From Macrothele yani (taxonomy: Eukaryota > Arthropoda > Arachnida > Araneae > Macrothelidae), in assembly GCA_039090855.1 (NCBI GenBank), contig CM077007.1, positions 14,495,515 to 14,559,514 on the forward strand: a stretch of 64,000 bases of DNA. The letters run 5' to 3'. Below are positions 21,929 to 33,939 of this stretch, piece after piece. The stretch's first letter is position 1; every line of letters begins with the position of its first letter. The position numbers and the translations under genes were made by a program. The notes under the pieces are model-generated. The model made no database searches, had not been told where the DNA came from, and saw only the letters and a program-made list of their open reading frames with translations.

Positions 21929-22092
21929 CTTTTCTAGTCGAATTCTTTCCCCAATTTCAGCTGGGAAATATGCAGTCAAAGCTATTACATCCTCCGCAGT
22001 AATTTTGTGCTCAACCCCGCAGATCTGAACAACAGCAAAAAGGCGGCTATGTGTTTTATTTTTAATCTGGTCATTAACTCGCAGTAAAACAT
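21929..22092 (-). CDS. MRPL21: MRPL21 (mitochondrial ribosomal protein bL21m), central coding exon
   Basis: The exon encodes the core of mitochondrial ribosomal protein L21: DVLLRVNDQIKNKTHSRLFA, then VVQICGVEHKITAEDVIAL and PAEIGERIRLEK. The pattern GRLFAVV--G-Q-KVT--D, followed by G-RIRLEKV, is the hallmark of bacterial and mitochondrial L21, which binds 23S-type rRNA in the large subunit. The acceptor is TCTTATTTTTAG before 22092 and the donor AAAG|GTAAGT after 21929. The exon is 164 nt: two bases finish a codon begun in the previous exon (phase 1), and it ends in phase 0. An alternative acceptor 88 bp upstream (TTTTATTTTACAG) would give the wrong phase for the exon at 50397-50564, so I chose the start at 22092. 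The 28.3 kb intron upstream is full of transposons. Confidence 0.85.
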
Positions 22093-22278
22093 CTAAAAAT
22101 AAGACAGAAAAGTAACTACTGGTATGAAACACTTCATCTTTTTTTATATCTGGTGTATCAACATCAGGTTGTTTAAGTCTGTAAAATAAAAACATTAATT
22201 TTGAACAAATATACAGTGCCTAGTCAAGTACACCATAAAATTTTCTCATCAGAAAACTTATTATATCATCATTAAATA

Positions 22279-24009
22279 CAGAGTGATTCATAAGTCTGGA
22301 ACTACCCAAATATTTTCAAGACATTTAACAGCACATGAACATAACCAGCACAAAATACATTGAATCAAGTATTACACCTCTGATACATTACCCCACCCAT
22401 CCATCATCTTGGAATCTGTCATATTGGATTCAACTTCAATTTTTCAAATGGCAATAGGGTCATGTGACCACCCAAAGGTATGTGAAATTTTCTCAGAAAA
22501 ACAGTGGTACCATTATTATTTTTCATATCTTTATTAGTTTACAAGTTATTGCATGTTGTTAATCGACGTTTGGCGTTTTTCTTGCATGTCACGCATGAAT
22601 GCTTTGACTTTGTTTTGCAGTGAAATGTGATGGAATTGACCAAAGAGGAGTGTATTGACATAATCCTGCATTATGGTGGATGGAATTCAAGGAAGGTTGC
22701 AGCTGGCTTCAACCGCAGACACCCAGAAAGATAGTACAGTGGTGAAGCTAATCCAGAAATTTAGGCAAACTGGCAGTGTGTGTGAGAAGCCAAAAATTGG
22801 TCGGCCACAAACAACAACAAATGAGGAGTCAACAACCATGATTTTGGTGACGCTTGCCAAAAGCCCAAAAAAGAGCATGCAATGTTTAGCCAACAAATGT
22901 GGCACCAATCAAAGCTCCATTGTGCATGTCCTTTCAAAAAGCAAATAGCATCTTTATAAACTGCAACTTTTACATCATTTGAGTGAGGATGATCCTAATC
23001 ATCGTCTTCAATGTTGCGAGTGGGCCATGCAGCAACTTTAGTTTGACCTAACATTTGCATGAAAAATTCTTTTCAGTGATGAGGCCAATTTCCACCTCAA
23101 TGGAGAGGTTAATCACCATAATACCCAGTACTGGTTGGACACCAATCCACATTGGATGAACCCATCTAAAATGCAAGGTGCACAAAAAGTTAGGGTGTAG
23201 TATGGAACACGGAAGACACGCATTGTTGGCCCACTGTTTGACAGCAATTTGACTGGCGACAGGTACCTCCACACGCTGCAAGAGTCCATCCTCCCAATGT
23301 TGATAGATGAAGATGGTGATTTCCCCTGCTTTTTCCAACAGGATGGTGCTCCTCCTCATTACGCTGCAGCTGTTCATGCGCATCTGGATCTTCATGCGCA
23401 TCTGGATCAGCAATTTCTCAATTGTTGGATTGGGTGACATGGACTTGTTGAGTGGCCAGCACACTTTCCCTGATTTAAGTCTGTCGACTTCTTTCTGTGG
23501 GGGTATGTAAAAGGTGTGGGGTATGCGCCCAATGACAGAGATCTGCAACATTTACAACAGTTGAAGGCGCACATTACACCATACATGCTGAATCGTGTTT
23601 GTATGGAATGGGAATGACATTTGCCCGTGTGTGCAGCTGGACAAAGATAACATATTGAGCACCTGTTGTGAGGTTTGCCTGTGTGTGTAGCTGGACAAGG
23701 ACAGTATTTTTTATGTACTTCAAGTGAACACGTAATAACTTGAAAACTAATAAAGATATGTAAACAATAATTGTACCACTGTTTTTCTGAGATTTTTTTA
23801 CATAACTTTGAGTGGTCACATGACCCTATTGCCATTTGAGAAATTGAAGTTGAATCCATATGGCAGATTCCAAGATGGCGGATAAGCGGGGTAACATGTG
23901 TCAGAGGTGCAATACTTGGTTCAATGTATATTATTGCACATGGTTACTTTCATGTGCTGTTAAATGTCAAGAAAATATTTGGGTGGTTCCAGACTTGTGA
24001 ATCACCCTG
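22279..24009 (+). mobile_element. Mariner-type element (rosa-like) with about 290-bp inverted ends
   Basis: TA dinucleotides flank both sides (22277-22278 and 24010-24011). The left end CAGAGTGATTCATAAGTCTG and the reverse complement of the right end CAGGGTGATTCACAAGTCTG stay aligned, with small differences, for nearly 300 bp. The match passes through ATTTAACAGCACATGAA and GGCAATAGGGTCATGTGACC as far as about 22560 and 23715. Long inverted ends of this size are unusual for mariner. The interior encodes one broken transposase. Confidence 0.85.
22630..23640 (+). pseudogene. Mariner transposase, rosa-like spacing, many breaks
   Basis: The gene starts at an ATG (22630): MELTKEECIDIILHYGGW, then the helix-turn-helix with KVAAGFNRRHPER. 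After a deletion it continues KLIQKFRQTGSVCEKPKIGR and LAKSPKKSMQCLANKCGTNQ (22740-22900). The first catalytic Asp is in LFSDEANFH (about 23075). At 23249-23437 it reads GDRYLHTLQESILPMLIDED and FQQDGAPPHYA (second Asp). The third, in VDFFLWGYV (about 23490), lies about 40 residues further on in the ancestral reading. That is wider than the 34 of classical mariner, hence rosa-like. A short tandem duplication (CATGCGCATCTGGATC, twice, at 23376-23408) adds residues between them. Several stops and frameshifts break the gene. Confidence 0.75.
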
Positions 24010-24011
24010 TA

Positions 24012-25449
<1,438 letters not shown>

Positions 25450-25451
25450 TA

Positions 25452-26750
25452 CAGGGTGAGCCAAAAGTGCACCTGGCAAGACAATACACATACAACAACT
25501 ACAAGCATACCTGCTACAATATACTGGAAATGGCCCCCTTCTGTGTGTAGATATGCATCCACACATCTGAACATGTTCTCAAAGCCACATGACAGGTCCA
25601 ATGGAGAAATGTTGCTGATTACTGTGGTGACGGCATCCTGTAGTTCTGGCAGAAAATGGGGATTGTTCTTGTAAACAGAATTTTTCAGTAAACCCCACAG
25701 ATAATAATCTGGAGGATTGAGATAGAGCAAATGTGATGGCCATATGACTTTGGATATGCTCTTGTTTACGAACACATCAGTCAACAACGCCATGGAGACA
25801 TGAACTGTATGGGACATAGCAGAATCCTGCTGGAAGTAGCCATTAACAATTTTCTCCTCGGTTAAGTGCCCGATGAATGGGTACAGGATACTGTTACACT
25901 ACCTTGCTGCGTTTATGGTCCCCTCGAAGAATGTGGGCCCAATTATGCGTCTTCGAAATATTGCACACCACACACCAATCTTCTGATCATGTAATGGCAT
26001 TTGATGTATGTGATGTGGATTAATTATCGGAAGACCACATGCGACTGTTTTGGCTGTTCACATATCCTGATAAGTGGAACAGCGCCTCATCAGAGAAAAG
26101 CGTGACGTCCAGAATATCCTTTCCATCATCATTAAGGAAGTTCTTGAACCATCTGCAATATTCCACACGCTTATGGTAGTCTCAATGTTTCAGTTCGTGC
26201 ACTGTTCGGATTTTATACGAGTAGAGCTGCGAGTTGCGTCTTCAGTGCCCAATGGATACTGCTGTATGACTCACCTGCTTGTTGTGCCAATTTTTGAACT
26301 GATTCCTTTGGACTTTTAGTGATGCGAATGGAAATATCCTCCACCTTTTCCTCTGTTAACACTCGCGGCCTACTGCTTCTTGCAGCTTCTCTCACTGATT
26401 CAGTTTTACAAAACTTTTCAATTAACCGCCTCACTGCATTGTGATGGGGTGCTTCAGTATCGGGTAATTGTTCTTTGTACATACGTTTTACTTCGTCCGT
26501 ATATTCACCTCCACTATGGAACACGTGTTCAATAAGAAACACTTGATCCTCAACCGACAACACTATGTTCAAATAGCCATTGCTATGCCTCACTACTGAC
26601 TGAGGGTGAGCGTAACCCCACCCCAAACACACCAACATTCTCCATTCACAATATTGCATGTACATGTGCGGTAACTACACTTTAAAGATTTATCATTATT
26701 ATTTCTTATCGCAGTATATCAGGTACACAGGGACTTCTGGGTCAACCCTG
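25452..26750 (-). mobile_element. Mariner-type element, 1.3 kb, inactive
   Basis: The left end CAGGGTGAGCCAAAAGTGC and the reverse complement of the right end CAGGGTTGACCCAGAAGTC are imperfect inverted repeats, each next to TA (25450-25451 and 26751-26752). The single transposase gene lies on the minus strand. Confidence 0.8.
25490..26570 (-). pseudogene. Mariner-type transposase with 38-residue Asp-Asp spacing
   Basis: The minus strand reads LSVEDQVFLIEHVFHSGGEY at the N-terminus (about 26565). It continues EAPHHNAVRRLIEKFCKTES and RVLTEEKVEDISIRITKSPK, the two helix-turn-helix units. In a shifted frame it gives YCRWFKNFLNDDGKDILDVT, then LFSDEALFHLSGYVNSQNSR (first Asp, about 26085). Further on come YFQQDSAMSHTVHVSMALL (second Asp, about 25830) and LNPPDYYLWG (third Asp, about 25705). 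38 residues separate the second and third Asp, so this is not classical DD34D mariner. Stops and shifts occur at about 26215, 26010 and 25820. The C-terminus EGGHFQYI is as expected for the group. Confidence 0.78.
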
Positions 26751-26752
26751 TA

Positions 26753-27433
26753 GAACGGTCATTTCTACCAATTCCAAAAAAACTGGTCCAGCAGGTGGGC
26801 ATTTTGTGAACATCCAGCAATGTACCAAAATCCAATAGAAAGCTATTTCCAACCAGGAAAACAGCAGCAAAATCCAGAAAACTTGGCAGGTATGCACTGT
26901 GTCAAAACATTTTGAACACTTTTAAAACAACATTGGTGCAACTCCATAATTTCAGTGATCACGGAAATTTGATTTAGCAAAATTTTTGGTGAGAAAGGAA
27001 AAGTAAAAGGGGGAACATAATTTTAAAATAATCTGACAATCATGACAGGCTTCTGAAATTTTCAAAAGATGAAAGAATGGCAGCTATGTACAGGTAATCC
27101 AGCATGTGAAGTACATTGTGTAACAGAAAATAATAACCCACTGAATTAAACACACCCAGTACATTGTGAAACAGAAGATGCTGAACCACTGAATTAAATA
27201 CATCCAGTAAATATATAAAATGTGGCCACAATAGGAAAATCAAATTAAATGTCTGAAAAAAATGGCAACTGTGTACTAAAACGGATTTTTGATAAATAAA
27301 TCTCAGTTCTAATATTCAGTTAGGTACAGTCAGCATAGGTAGGCATTTTATGCCAGGTAGAGTTAGTTAATACAGAGTGGAAGAAATATTCTTCTCATGA
27401 TATGTGGCAAATACATCATGATAATTAACACAG
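26753..27433. other. AT-rich spacer with a short direct repeat
   Basis: Two imperfect copies of about 48 bp, both starting AGTACATTGTG, lie at about 27110-27208. I saw nothing else. Confidence 0.4.
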
Positions 27434-27630
27434 CAATCAGACATTGCTGAATTGAATGTAATTATTGTTTCACACACGAATTCAATCACATCAGAAAACT
27501 TGAAAATTTCATCGCCATGGAGCGGGAAAATTTTATTCCAGCTCCACGGCAATGAAATTTTCAAGTTTTCTGATGTGATTGAATTCACATGTGAAACAGT
27601 ATTTACGGTCAATTCAGCAATGTCTGATTG
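27434..27630. repeat. Palindrome of about 90-bp arms built from SINE tails
   Basis: The left arm begins CAATCAGACATTGCTGAATT and the right arm, reverse complemented, begins identically. Both run through AATTCAATCACATCAGAAAA to the SINE-like tail AACTTGAAAATTTCAT near the centre. The same tail sequence occurs in the SINE at 8380-8521 and at 8690-8760. It is therefore either a head-to-head pair of truncated SINEs or a fold-back element that shares their tail. Confidence 0.7.
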
Positions 27631-27636
27631 TTGTAT

Positions 27637-28546
27637 ACATATGTTTTACTTCGTCCGTATATCAAGAGCTAGTTAATACATAAAAATATTGCTACTGTGG
27701 AGAAATTACATCAGATCTACGGATGTTTTCTGTTTGTAAAAAACACAATTTTACTATGGTTTCTGGCTTTTTATATTTTGTATTGGATAAATACACTGAA
27801 CAGTTAGTTATCTGACAAGAATATTTTCTTTTATCTTTTTTTTTTTTTTCATTACTCATTGTACTACTTTTAGATAGTGTTTAAAAATACTTAAGGTGAA
27901 CAATGAGTTAAGTCATCCATGACTTATTTATTTGTTTATTCTTTTTTTTTTTTTTCTTCATGCACATATGGTATTTGACAATTATATTTTTCAAGATATG
28001 CACTGTGTGCATTTCCAGCACTAAAATATATTTTTTCTATTGTTTCCAGTGATATTCATAAACAATGTTTCTTATATATACATATTTTTTGTCAATAGCA
28101 CAGTCTCTATTTACATATCTTAAATTTACATTTCATCTGGTGTCATAATACAAAAAAAAAAAAATGAGTCAAAAATTCCCCCAGGTTTCAGCTAAAAAAT
28201 GTAATGAGGCAAGAAAACTATACTCACTCACCTCGTTCTGAAAAGTTTTATATAATCCTTTGCCAATGTTCCACCAAAGCCACAATCCCATAGCGGTACC
28301 TATTTATGAAGCATTATACTTAACAAGGAAAAAAATTATGATGCTCTGTGCATGTTGAGAAGCAAAGGTCGGAGTTGTCCTGAAATTCCTGATTTATTTA
28401 TGTCCTGAAAGTCTAGTTTTTACTATTTCGTCCTGAAACTCCTGAAATTTTGAAATAATAATAATTCACTTATGAAATGTGACTTTTTCTTTCTTATTGA
28501 CTGCAGCTGCAATCCGCAATAGCAAGAATATGAATTTGTATTGGGA
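27637..28546. other. AT-rich sequence, nothing recognised
   Basis: Several poly(T) and poly(A) tracts are present (for example 27838-27850 and 28152-28163). I recognise no gene. Confidence 0.35.
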
Positions 28547-28879
28547 TAGAATGTTATGAGCGGGCGGTCGTAGTGAGCAATGGGTTTGCCTCCTCGGGGC
28601 GCTCCGTGATAACAATGGCACACACAACAGCAACTAGGGCCTCTGTGAATCTTGGTGAGGTGCCAGCTAGTTCTGTGTGACATTGGCAAAAAGACCCCAA
28701 CTCACTGGGTTTTGTTCCAGAAACCTTAGGTTGAATGACCAACTGGAACCCTCAGCTGTGGGCTAATCCCCCACACTGATGTACTTACCTAATTAAAAAG
28801 ACAAAAAGAAATCAATATCAGGACTCAAGTGTGGGATATGGTGGACCTACCACACTTGAGAAGGACGGTCCACCGCGGA

Positions 28880-29980
28880 ATCGACCTGGACTTTCTAAAC
28901 AGCGTATGAGAAAGAGATCTAGGCTGAGTGAATATAAGATTGCTGTATGGAATACTAGAGGTATAAATGGCAAGATGAATGAGGTGATTGAGGAGATGAA
29001 TAAGTATAGACTGGATGTGCTATGTGTAAGTGAAACCGAAAAGAAGGAATTTGGGGTAGAAGAAGTGAATGGCACAGTGAGTGTGTGGTCTGGAGTATTG
29101 GATAATGTGAGAGGACAGGCTGGTGTAGGTGTGATTTTAAGTGAAAAGATGAAGAATAACTTGATTCACTATAGTTGCGTAAGTGAGAGAATTCTCTGGA
29201 TTCGTTTGAAAGTGAAACTTCAGAGAATCGTAATTGTTGTAGTGTATGCTCCTGGTGACTTTGAACCTTCTGATAAGAAGGAAGATTTCTGAAATGAGCT
29301 AAAAGCTGTTTTGAGCCAGTTTGGTGCTAAAGAAAAAGTTATAATAGCAGGAGATTTCAATGCTAGAGTAGGTGTGCAGAATGCAATTTCTGACAATGTT
29401 CTGGGTAAGTTTTATGATCCTTGTGTGAATGATAATGGTGAAAGATTAATTGAACTCTGCATTGAGAATGGTTTGTGTGTATCTAATACATTTTTCAATC
29501 ACAAGTATATACACACATATACTTGGGAAAATCGTACTCTTGGTCAAAAGAGTGTGATAGATTTTGTTGTCTACGATCAACGTCTGAAACACTTAGTTCT
29601 TGACACCGGTGTGATGAGAGGTGCGGATGTTGGTTCTGATTATTAATTGCTAGTGTCACGAGTGAAACTTAATGTTGGTTGGGGGAAAAGGAATAGGAAG
29701 AAACCCAGGATAGAAAGAATAAAGGTTGATAGGCTCCTTGAAGATCATCAGCGTTATTCTGACTTACTCAGAGAACGACTGAAGGAGCTGAATTCTGGTG
29801 AGAGGGATGTAGAAAAGAGGTGCGAATGTTTTAAGAACTGTGTTGTCAGTGCTGCTAAAAAGGTCTGTGGCACCATAATAGTGGGTAACAATAGTGGTGA
29901 TGCTTGGTAGGATAGTGAGATTGAAGAGGCAATAAAGAGAAATAAGGAAGCCTACTTGGGGATGTTGCAAGGTAGAGTCT
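28880..29980 (+). pseudogene. LINE copy 1: APE-type endonuclease part, with stops
   Basis: The endonuclease begins YKIAVWNTRGINGKMNEVIE and continues to LDVLCVSET, AGVGVILSEKMKNNLIHYSC and IVIVVVYAPGDFEPSD. The Trp codon at 29290 is a stop (KEDF*NELK; copy 2 has KEDFWNELK). Next come IIAGDFNARVGVQNAISDNV and SVIDFVVYDQRLKHLV, then a broken GSDHY motif (SDY, stop). These are the acidic and His motifs of AP-endonuclease-like LINE nucleases that nick the target DNA. A further stop follows VGNNSGDAW. The segment from 29416 on is repeated at 30022. Confidence 0.85.
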
Positions 29981-30586
29981 TGCAACATCCCCAAGTAGGC
30001 TTGGGGATGTTGCAAGGTAGAGATCCTTGTGTGAATGATAATGGTGAAAGATTAATTGAACTCTGCATTGAGAATGGTTTGTGTGTATCTAATACATTTT
30101 TCAATCACAAGTATATACACACATATACTTGGGAAAATCGTACTCTTGGTCAAAAGAGTGTGATAGATTTTGTTGTCTACGATCAACGTCTGAAACACTT
30201 AGTTCTTGACACCGGTGTGATGAGAGGTGCGGATGTTGGTTCTGATTATTAATTGCTAGTGTCACGAGTGAAACTTAATGTTGGTTGGGGGAAAAGGAAT
30301 AGGAAGAAACCCAGGATAGAAAGAATAAAGGTTGATAGGCTCCTTGAAGATCATCAGCGTTATTCTGACTTACTCAGAGAACGACTGAAGGAGCTGAATT
30401 CTGGTGAGAGGGATGTAGAAAAGAGGTGCGAATGTTTTAAGAACTGTGTTGTCAGTGCTGCTAAAAAGGTCTGTGGCACCATAATAGTGGGTAACAATAG
30501 TGGTGATGCTTGGTAGGATAGTGAGATTGAAGAGGCAATAAAGAGAAATAAGGAAGCCTACTTGGGGATGTTGCAAGGTAGAGTCT
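29416..30586 (+). repeat. Exact 565-bp duplication inside LINE copy 1 with a hairpin junction
   Basis: Bases 29416-29980 recur at 30022-30586, identical as far as I compared, including the internal stop codons. The 41-bp junction (29981-30021) contains TTGCAACATCCCCAAGTAGG, the reverse complement of the CCTACTTGGGGATGTTGCAA that precedes it, and then a further direct copy. Copy 2 of the LINE lacks the duplication. This looks like template switching with fold-back, or an assembly artefact. Confidence 0.9.
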
Positions 30587-32450
30587 CTGTGGATGAATAT
30601 CGCTGTAAGAAGCGTGAAGCGGATAAGCTGGTTCGCCAGAGTAAGGCAAAAAATAGGAAGCAGAAGGTGGAAAGGCATGAATTGGCTTTTTGGAAAGATA
30701 GGAAATCTTTCTGGAAGAACGTGAGACTCAGGAAAAATAGGGGAAACAAAGTTGTAAGTTGTGTGAAGAATGAGATCGGGGAAATGATATGGGAGCCCAA
30801 TGAGTTAAGTGAAAGATGGGGTGAATATTTCTGTGAGTTATTAGATCAGGAATGCAAAGATGATTCTGAGACAGATGCAGATGTTGCCACAGTGAAGAAT
30901 GGAAGCACAGGAGGGATCTCAAGAGAAGAAGTGTGTAAAGCTCTAAAATCTCTTCAGAATGGTAAGGGTCTAGGAGTTGATGGCATAACTGCCGAGATGT
31001 TGAAATATGGTGACGACTCTGTAATTGAATGGTTAACTGAAATTTGCCAGTTGTGCTGGGAGTTAGAAATGGTCCCTCGGGATTGGAAGGATGCTATATT
31101 GTTCACTTGTATAAGAGAAAAGGTGATCAGACTGAATGCAAGAACTATCGTGGTATTAGCCTAGTAAGTGTGCCAGGGAAAGTGTTTGGTAAGGTTGTTA
31201 TTGAAAAATTATGAGGTCTTACATCAGAGAAAGTGTGGGATGTTCAGAGTGGTTTTATGCCTGGTAAAGGCTGCACTAACCAGATTTTTGCATTACGTAC
31301 GATGATTGAAAAGTATCTGGCTGTTGGTAAAAAAGTTTTTGATGCCTTCATAGATTTAGAGAAAGCTTATGACCGAGTAAATAGGACACTTTTGTGGAAG
31401 GTATTGAATGAATATGGTATTACTGGGAATCTACTTAATAGTGTAAAAGCCATGTATGCTGGTAGTAGAGCTTGTGTACGAGTGAATGGTGTTTTATCAA
31501 AATGGTTTTCCATTGGTGCAGGAGTTAGACAAGGTTGTGTAATGTCACCATGGCTGTTTAATATATTTATGGACGTGTGCATGCGTGATGCCAAAATAGA
31601 TGATAGTGGTTTATGTCTTGGTGATATTCATGTGTACAGATTGCTGTATGCTGATGACACTGTCTTGTTGGCAGAGAGCAAAAGTGAGTTGCAGAGTATG
31701 TTGTCTTGGATGTACAAAGTTTGCATGAAATTCAAACTAAGTATAAGTAAGGAAAAAAACAAAGTTATGTTTAGAGAGGAACTGGTAGCACTGAATGTAA
31801 TGTAAGTATAAACGGCACTGTGATTGACCAGGTGAGTGAGTTTGTGTATTTAGGAAGCATGTTTGACAGAGAGAACAAATTGGATGGTGAAATTAGTAGG
31901 GGAGTGAATTCTTCATTGAAAGTAATAGGGGCTCTGGGAAGTTTTCACAGGAATGATGGGTTCTCTAGACAGTCCCGCATGGCTGTGTATGAAAGTGCAA
32001 TTGTTCCTACTCTGATGTATGGCAGTGAAACCTGGGTACTGCAGAAGAAACATAGGAGTCGTTTGTGTGCTGGAGAAATGCGTTACTTACGGGGGGGGGG
32101 GGGCAAGACACTGTCTGATTGTGTAAGGAATGAAGATGAGTTGCTGTTGTGTGATGTGAAGCAAAATGTTGTTTGCAAGGTGGAGACCAATATGCTTCGG
32201 TGGTTTGGCCATGTTGAAAGAATGAGTGATGAGATGCTTACTAAGAAAATCTTTTTAGCCCAAGTGGCAGGAAGGAAAGGCAGAGGAAGGCCAAGGAAGA
32301 CATAGGTATATCACATTCAGGAATGTCTGCATGAGAAAAAGATTATGAATATGAAGTATAAAATATATTGTGTATGGCGTGTAATGGACATCAGTGAAGC
32401 CCGAGTTGTATGTCAAGATCCCTGTAAATGGAGAAGTTTGATACGACAAC
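30587..32450 (+). pseudogene. LINE copy 1: reverse transcriptase and C-terminal part
   Basis: After a linker (YRCKKREADKLVRQSKAKNR) the reverse transcriptase runs KALKSLQNGKGLGVDGITAE, VPRDWKDAIL and QSGFMPGKGCTNQIFALRTM. The motifs FIDLEKAYDRVN, VRQGCVMSPWLFNIFMD and the catalytic YRLLYADDTVLL follow (31630-31665). The C-terminal part reads FVYLGSMFDRENKLDGEISR and ends with RWFGHVERMSDEMLTKKIFL, VAGRKGRGRPRKT and a final RSLIRQQ at about 32455. Frameshifts occur at about 31110-31230, 31770 and 31815, and a G-run at 32091-32103 disrupts the CCHC-like region. The enzyme would copy its RNA at a nicked target. This copy is dead. Confidence 0.88.
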
Positions 32451-32517
32451 AGTAAGCAAAAATATCTGGTAGTTTGTATTTCTTTTTAGAGCTAACCTCT
32501 GAATCTCGAACAGCTTG

Positions 32518-32601
32518 GATGGATGTATGTATGTATGTATGTATGTATGTATGTATGTATGTATGTATGTATGTATGTATGTATGTATGTATGTATGTAT
32601 G
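32518..32601 (+). repeat. (TATG)n 3' tail of LINE copy 1
   Basis: About 20 tandem TATG units lie exactly between the LINE 3' end and the target duplication at 32602. Copy 2 ends in a much shorter ATATGTATGT tail. The microsatellite is therefore the retrotransposon tail, possibly expanded after insertion. Confidence 0.85.
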
Positions 32602-32614
32602 TAGAATGTTATGA

Positions 32615-33939
32615 CTACCACAGCAACCCTTCCCACTCCCTTTCAGCACAAGAGATAATAGACAGCAATATCTCCTACACCACAGATTGGGTCAGATAAT
32701 AATGCCAAAGACTAGTTGTCAGCTTCTATGAAACATGATGTCCCAAGGTGTAAAGTAAAGGCTGTGTTTCTCTATATTTTATGCATAATTCAAAAAATGT
32801 TCAAGTGAAATTTGCAGACTTACCTTATATGACCAAGTTGCAGCATCTATAGAAAATTCAGTTCTTTCCATTGAAAATTTGGAAAATTAATTTCCTCCCA
32901 TTTCCATCCCAGTTACAAAAGGACAGTAGGAAGTATCAGGGCTCGGAATGAAAAGGGAAGAAGTGGATGCAGTATTGAAGAGTGCAATCAGCTTTGTTCT
33001 GTGATTTCAGTGTTCGTTTATTTTATTTGATATGATTGATTCATTCCACACATTTAACTGATAAGTTAATACACATGTTGACTAAACGTTCGAGGAAATT
33101 TTATGTTTTATTACAGATTTCAATCCTTGAAAGTTGGCAGGTCAGCTGTGATAGTTCTAAAATTTGCTTGCAGTGGATCGATCTAGGCTGCTCTTTTAAA
33201 ATGTAGTGAGCTTCATGTCTACTTTAATTTTTGGTGAGGATTAGTAATCAAAAGGTTGCGGAATACAAAATTTTGTCTAATATGGTTGACAGGGAACAAA
33301 AATGGTATCTTAGTCAGTAATTGGTGTCATGCTATCTCAAATGATGTGTTTTCAGCTACATCGTTCAGGTACATCCAAAGTTTCAGTGTCTGAATGTGGA
33401 ATTTCCACAAGTACTTTCACATGCTGGTGGAATTTTAAAACAAACACAGTGAAAAGTACGGACAGCCAGCCTATTTTTAAACAAATAGTACTTTAGTGTT
33501 AGAACGTGGAATCAGAATTTCAAAATGGAAGTCAACTGAACTGAAAGACAAGATTTTGAGAGACGAAACACTGATAATATTAACAACTGTGAAGAACAAT
33601 TATTCATTTGCATCTTGCAGTGAATTAGCAGAAATACATTAGTTAAAAACAAGAAACTTAAATAATGGTGTTAAATAAAGAAAATAATATGAGAAAAATT
33701 AGAGTTGTCTAGATGATGCTATCTGTGGGAAAACTGGACAAAAAACAAAGAAGCTAAGTGAATTTCACTAAGCAATATCCAAATTAAAAACAGCTTCTAG
33801 ATCCACAATAAAATGCATCAATGTTTAGGTTGCCTAGTTAACCCCAGTTAGGTTACCAATTCTACATAACTTGAAAGTGTAGTTTAAAAAGTAAATATTT
33901 GTTATTTTAAGTATAAAAAACTTCGTGCGAATTAATTAT
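32615..33939. other. AT-rich sequence, nothing recognised
   Basis: I saw no coding features, bounded repeats or RNA genes. Confidence 0.35.

Larger units (their letters stand above)
28560..32601 (+). mobile_element. Full-length RTE-like LINE, copy 1, with internal duplication
   Basis: The 13-bp target duplication TAGAATGTTATGA flanks both ends (28547-28559 and 32602-32614). The 5' start GCGGGCGGTCGTAGTGAGC matches that of copy 2, and the 3' UTR ends AACAGCTTGG followed by a TATG repeat tail. The copy is 4.0 kb, against 3.4 kb for copy 2, because an internal 565-bp piece is duplicated. APE endonuclease and reverse transcriptase domains are present but broken. The length, single ORF, absent poly(A) and short-repeat tail fit the RTE group; the exact clade is uncertain. 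Confidence 0.88.

Noticed and set aside
22093..22180. Upstream extension of the MRPL21 central exon to an acceptor at about 22180
   Set aside because: The reading frame is open, but the phase would not match the exon at 50397-50564 and the added residues have no counterpart in bL21m.
29980..30022. CRISPR-like repeat because of the repeated CTTGGGGATGTTGCAAGG
   Set aside because: Only three copies in mixed orientation at a duplication junction inside a LINE; no spacers or array.
32391..32649. Thr-Tyr-Ile-His repeat protein
   Set aside because: It is a translation of the (TATG)n LINE tail.
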